From the NCBI GenBank assembly GCA_030142905.1, contig JASJOG010000007.1:253001-317000 (forward strand): a DNA stretch of 64,000 nucleotides, given 5' to 3'. The position numbers were made by a program, and so were the translations under genes. How positions within the stretch are numbered: position 1 is the first letter of the stretch; the number at the start of each line of letters is the position of its first letter. Positions 59,101-64,000 of this stretch are shown piece by piece. The notes beneath the pieces were generated by a model. It was given only the letters and a program-made list of their open reading frames with translations. It was not told the origin of the DNA and ran no database searches. The DNA comes from Heliopora coerulea. Taxonomy: Eukaryota; Cnidaria; Anthozoa; Scleralcyonacea; Helioporidae.

Positions 59101-60225
59101 TATTGCATTTGGTTTTGATGGTTTTACTGGCAAATCTTGTCCAGAGTTTGAATCACAAGATCTAGAAAATAAATTGTATGTAACTTGTTTATAAAATTTA
59201 TCCTGTGATGGCCTTACAAAATATTTCCCAGTTTTATTTAGTTTTTGTAAACTTTTTAAAGACTGGGTACATGTATGATTAGCCTAAATCTAATGACAAC
59301 ACATCAGTGCAACTAAGCTAAATTTGCCTGAAATGTAAAATCTTTAAAACAGACAGTTTTTGAATTTATTATCAATAACTCATCAGACACAGATGGGTAG
59401 AACTTCCCATAAAAGAAGGAAAAACATGTTTAGACAAAAGAAGGTTGCTGAGACAAGCTGATCTGTCTTCTTCAGAGGTGTACTGTACATTGCCAGACTC
59501 AAGTACATGCCTGGTTTGAAGAGGTGTCTGTGTTAGAGGGGTGTCCATCTTCATTAGTTGTTAATGAGTACTCAAGAAACTAGGTAGGTAGAAGGTTGAT
59601 ATGTAACAGGTTGGCAGTTAGGTAGGTCAGTTAATGGTAGGTAAGTAAGTTTGTACCCATAAGTAGGTTGGAGTGACTTCTATGCTGTATTTGAAGTGAT
59701 TTACTATTCTACAGGCCAGTGAGGGACCCATCCACAAGAATTTTATAGAATTGATGTAATTTTATCACGTCGAGAACTTAAGAGCACCAATGATGGTAAT
59801 AACCACACTTACACACTTTCAGTAAAACTAGACGCACTCTTTGATGGTTTTGGTTCTTCATAATGTTTAGTTGTCTCAATAAAAGCAAAAGTTTCCATAA
59901 AATTTCTTCCAACATGCACAGTGTCTCGTCTTTCTTTCTCACATAATTCAGTTTGGTCGCCAATTTCTGCATTATTCACTGACTTGAGGCACGAATTTTT
60001 GTCAGAAGCGAGTGAAATTGAACTTTCTGTATTTCCACGATAATCTGATGGTTTTAGCTCTTTGGAAACTGCTGTCGTTGAACTTTTAGGATATATTTTT
60101 GTCAATGCTGCTTGATTCTGTATTTTCTGTAGCCTATTAAATACAGGAGTGACTTCAATAACTTCCTCTAGATCAGATATTGAAGGCACGTCGAAAGTTT
60201 TTCTTTTCTTGCCTTTATTCGCCAT
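56112..60225 (-). CDS. ERCC1: DNA excision repair protein ERCC1
   Basis: Nine exons in transcript order: 59813-60225, 59083-59161, 58583-58686, 57937-58036, 57622-57698, 57181-57280, 56811-56882, 56648-56716 and 56112-56201, all in frame, giving 367 residues (human 297). The first 150 or so residues are a low-complexity tail longer than in vertebrates. The central nuclease-like, XPA-binding domain runs from about 155 to 258 ([62 protein letters not shown]). The C-terminal tandem helix-hairpin-helix domain includes [26 protein letters not shown] and [14 protein letters not shown]. The XPF-docking phenylalanine in H-x-P-F is residue 350. ERCC1 binds XPF and positions the 5' incision in nucleotide excision repair and crosslink repair. 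A 16-residue polar end follows FIL. It is head-to-head with GNPTG. Confidence 0.96.
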
Positions 60226-60595
60226 TTTTGTTTCGGTCGTGTTGTAAGGACCTGGATTCGACAGGTCGGTCCATATTAAATATTAAAGTAGTGTTACCAA
60301 AGCCGTAGATCTATGTCCACGAGATAAACAATTTTGAGTTGTTTTATCAATTTTTTTAAAATAATTTTTTTAAAGTCAAGAGTAATTAGGAGCGTATTTC
60401 TAATTTAAGAAATTGGACGAAAATTTAGCCAATAACAAGCCTCACAGATATGCCGCAAACTGCCTGACAGCAGGCACATAACTCAAAAAGGCGGTAAAAA
60501 TGGCTCATGGTCTGTAAATTTCAACAATTTGTGACTTGTTTGATCTTTTATTGCCGTGTTCGGGGTGTTTTAGCTATTTCAACGATACCTTTGAC
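60226..60595. promoter_or_regulatory. Bidirectional promoter region of ERCC1 and GNPTG
   Basis: Only 370 bp separate the two start codons, so both 5' UTRs and both core promoters must fit here. No TATA box or named factor site can be assigned with confidence. Confidence 0.6.
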
Positions 60596-63500
60596 ATGAT
60601 GTGGAATTTTCTTCTTTTTCTCTTTTCGTCAGGTACTTGTTTATCGCTTCTTTAGTATTTATTTTCATCGATAAACATACTCCCAAAATACTATTGCTGC
60701 ACCAATACTGCCTGATATTTTAATTTCATTTTTAGAATTTGGGGAAAGGTTTCAAAATTGAAACTACATGGACTGCAAAGTAAAGATTTTTCTGTTATTT
60801 TAGTTTGGGTCGGTAGCTTTTCCACGAAAAAAGCCGTCAAGATTGTTCAAGAACCAGCGAACTATGGTGGACTGTAAGGATATATAATTAAGACTGAATA
60901 CATTAACATTCTTATATGAAACTAGGATTACTGGAAAACGTCAAATTTACTCGTTGGAGCAACTGGTAAATTTGACGCACATAGAAAGCCAGGTGAAGTT
61001 CTTGCAAAGAAGCAAATACATTTTTTAACTTTTTAATGCATAGCTTTTTTTACTTTTGTTCTTTATTTTATGTTTGTTCTTTCATTTATTCTTTTGTTCA
61101 TGGAGTCTGATATTTCAGATACTGTGCGTTTCAGGGTTAAAGACAATTCACCAACCCCCAGGGATGCATTACTAGTAAATTCTTCATTGGAGAAATGCTG
61201 AGGCCTACATCTGCTGTATAAAGCATTTTTGAGATCTCTGGCATGGAGTGCATGAAGTGCAATGTGGACCAAGCAGTGCTGTGGGAAGCAGGGGGGGGCA
61301 CAGGGGCTGTTGCCCCTAACATTTTTTATTTAGAGGGCTGCAATATTGTTTAGCTCCCCTTAAAAACAGATATGGTAACAACATGCAAGGTGTTTTTTAA
61401 ATTTTTACCATTGCATGTACTTACATTTCAAAATTAAAGTAGACAATATTTAAGAATCTAATCTACTGTGCATAGCATTAACAATAGTTCATACTTTATC
61501 ACGCACAAGAGTTGCCCACAGATACCATTAAAACTGATGAATGTATGGCCACGTTTAAGCATCATTGAAATTAATGGTTAAAAGAGCTACGACATTTTAT
61601 AATTATATTTAGTCTTGTAATGAATAAATTAGCAACCTTCTATTATATTCCTTACTATAGGTGTAAAACTGTAAGCATTGTCTCAGCATTGTCAACAATA
61701 AAGTCTATGTAAACATTTCCCAAAAAATACCCATCTTGAACTTAAACTTTGCTCCCAGCCCCCCTAACTTTGACTAGCTTCCTACACCTCTGGGACCAAG
61801 CCACCATGTACTGACCTCATAGCTCCATGATGACTTTACATTTATTTCAAATGTCACTTATACCTCCATGAGTAAGAATTAATGAAGGCTTGAACAAAAC
61901 GAGATAAGTTAATTTAATGACTAACCATATTTTTTATTTTAATGTATTTTTGTTATTCTAAATCTGATGTTTTTTCTACAGACAATCACATCAGTCCAAC
62001 AATATTCAACCCAGGGTACTGTATTACTTTTCATTGTCCTTTAGTTGAGTATGTTTGGTGGTCTAAAATGATCTACTGTAGTGATAAAAGTACCATTATT
62101 ATCACTTTCTTGTTGGTTCTCAGGAAAACATTGAGATTTAATTTGTTAAAATCTCAATTTTGTCCAAGATGAACTCAGGAAATCTCACTGTTTTACGAAG
62201 TAACTTGTCATTTAGTGATTTGTGATAAGTCCTGTTTTTCCCTCATGTGAGTGTAAAGAATTTTTTTTAAAGCTCCCAAAAAACATGGTGGAAAAGTTGG
62301 GAAAACTAATGTTTGTTATGAGCAATGTTAACAAGATTGTATCATGCTGCCATAGTATCATATAAATAAAACAGGAAAAACAGCTTCAGTCTATCATGAT
62401 TTTGTTACTTGATTGTGTGAGTAAGCAATATAACCATGTTGCTCTCAAACAATAAACATATTAATACAAGACTAGAGCTTTTTGCAGTTTCTGTACATAG
62501 ACTTTATTTGAGTGAAGTTTACTAAGTTTTCATATTGTAAACTCATGACATTGTTAGAACTGAGAGTTGAAACATTCTACAAATCTTTGTGAAAAAATGT
62601 TGCGTATCCACCACTTACCTGTATTTTAGCAGGCAACAATTTGTTTCACTTCATGTATTTTTACAATGCATTGACCAATGAAGAAGTGCCTGAAATTAGG
62701 GAAAAACATAACTATGCCACAATTTGGTGTATATTTTCAGCCAACACTCAAGCCTTTTAGAAAGCAAGCACCCTTCTCAGGTAAGGAATCTCCATTCTTT
62801 GTACATCCATTCATTCAGCTGTCCATCCTTGTTACAATCATTTTGCATGCATCTTATTTTCATTTTCTTGCCTTTGATCCCTTTTTTCTATCCATCTGTT
62901 CATTCCTCCGACATTCATTTTATTTGTCATTATTTGTATTTTTAGGTCCATATCATCTCAGGAAGTTGTTTGGAAAATGTTTCTCATTGACAGACAACTC
63001 GTAAGAACAAGTTCAATTTTTTAAGTAATGTTTAAAAGATGAGCAGAAGTGCTTTATCAGATATAAAACACAAGATGATAGCCAAGTGTTTTAGATCCGA
63101 TAAAGCACATACTGCAAGTGTTTTGAAAAGCTTGAAAAACAAAGCCTTAGTATACTAATTCATGAAGAAAGTTTGAAAATTAATGTACTCTAAGCCAAGG
63201 AAATTGGAGAAGAAAAGTGTGTTTTTATCAGATATAAAGACACAACATGGCTATGATTTTCCTTTCTATTTTCCTCACGAATACTTAATTAGTTTTTTGA
63301 GTAGATAATTGTAGTGTGTCATGGGGAGGTTAGATTGTTTTAACTATGAACTGACTAAATATAAAATGCAGGATGACTTACATGTGAATTATCATTGCTA
63401 AGATTTATTCTATTATAATCCTGCTCACAGATACACATATGAACTATGTCCATTCCATAATATCACACAATATGAACAGACGTGGAGATGGAATGCCTTC

Positions 63501-63892
63501 CAAGGAATACTAGGGTAAGACATCAACCTTACACATATATAAGAATGATGTCCAATTTAGTATTCTATTTTAAATATTAAATTTAAATTGGAATTGGAAT
63601 TTCAACAGTCTCTGATATCAACATTGTCCTCCAGGTGCAAAGGACAATTTGAATATCAGGGACTTTTGAATTGGGTGTTTGTCAGAAACTAAAAAGAAAA
63701 TCAAGGAAGCTTGATTTACTGATTTCTATTATAGTTAATTGTCTTTTAAGTCTTCCTATTCATACTCGGGCATTTTAACTGATAATCTTTTCTAGGATTT
63801 GGAAAGAATGGTCAATAGTGAACAACACATTTCAAGCTATGATGATGACAGATGGGGATGAATGTCCAGGAAATATTCATCGGGAATCCAAA
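60596..63892 (+). CDS. GNPTG: GlcNAc-1-phosphotransferase gamma subunit (3' partial)
   Basis: Seven exons are present: 60596-60632, 60804-60873, 61982-62015, 62741-62780, 62946-63000, 63431-63514 and 63796-63892, encoding 139 residues in frame before the window ends. The protein opens with a signal peptide ([12 protein letters not shown]). [12 protein letters not shown] corresponds to the VEEPNAFG segment of the human protein. The MRH-type domain then begins: [55 protein letters not shown] and [13 protein letters not shown]-glycosylation sequons occur at N89 (NIT) and N117 (NTF). GNPTG is the lumenal, non-catalytic partner of the alpha/beta subunits and helps tag lysosomal hydrolases with mannose 6-phosphate in the cis-Golgi. 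Two ATGs in tandem begin the frame; either keeps the signal peptide. Exon 3 is small and was placed by phase and splice sites, so it is the least certain. Confidence 0.93.
60874..61981 (+). other. Intron 2 of GNPTG
   Basis: A 1.1-kb intron without visible coding sequence. Short segments near 61280-61320 and 61740-61800 (GGCACAGGGGCTGTTGCCCC and CCCCCCTAACTTTGACTAGC) look repeat-derived but no element could be delimited. Confidence 0.55.
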
Positions 63893-64000
63893 GTGAGCTA
63901 CTTAAACTCCTTTATGACTACCTCAATTAACTCTTTCTCAGCAGGATCAGTCTCCTGTTATTTTATAAATTTAAGATAGAGTTCTGTGTCACCCATGCTA

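Noticed and set aside
1..64000. CRISPR arrays, bacterial operons, phage or plasmid features
   Set aside because: The window is clearly eukaryotic nuclear DNA with spliced genes. No regularly spaced repeats or prokaryotic gene clusters were seen.

Overview
This is nuclear DNA of an animal. It is AT-rich, has GT-AG introns and holds single-copy orthologues of well-known metazoan genes. The conserved exon layouts and the style of the short repeats suggest an anthozoan cnidarian (coral, corallimorph or sea anemone). That placement is inference; the gene identities below are read directly from the exons.

Layout from left to right. (1) 393-4727, + strand: the last 11 exons of CEP112, a centrosomal coiled-coil protein, preceded by a small inverted-repeat element. 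(2) 8616-18900, +: a G12/13-class G-protein alpha subunit with two 5' exons and two tandem, intact copies of the 570-nt last exon. (3) 20248-20640, -: a promethin/LDAF1-like lipid-droplet protein. (4) 21801-27052, +: an eight-exon gamma-glutamyltransferase-like (YwrD-type) enzyme. (5) 28196-30183, -: UBE2S, the K11-specific E2 of the APC/C. (6) 32174-36319, -: an unrecognised single-pass membrane protein with a long acidic tail and an RVxF-like motif near its C terminus. (7) 37395-46836, +: LUC7L3, a U1 snRNP-associated splicing factor. (8) 51188-51259, -: tRNA-Ala(UGC). (9) 51462-52640, +: CANT1, a calcium-activated nucleotidase, with an intronless coding region. (10) 54690-55197, -: the 3' end of a non-LTR retrotransposon. 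(11) 56112-60225, -: ERCC1, the partner of the XPF nuclease. (12) 60596 to the window end, +: the first seven exons of GNPTG, the gamma subunit of GlcNAc-1-phosphotransferase.

The genes belong to unrelated pathways and there is no operon. Three divergent pairs may share promoter regions: LDAF1-like/YwrD-like, membrane protein/LUC7L3, and ERCC1/GNPTG with only 370 bp between start codons. The most notable observation is the G-alpha locus, where one N-terminal half could be spliced to either of two complete GTPase-core exons. Other points of interest are the unrecognised membrane protein, competing 3' splice sites made by a 19-nt tandem duplication at the end of LUC7L3, two GC-AG introns, a hAT-type MITE with a perfect 8-bp target duplication, and a dispersed stem-loop repeat found six times.
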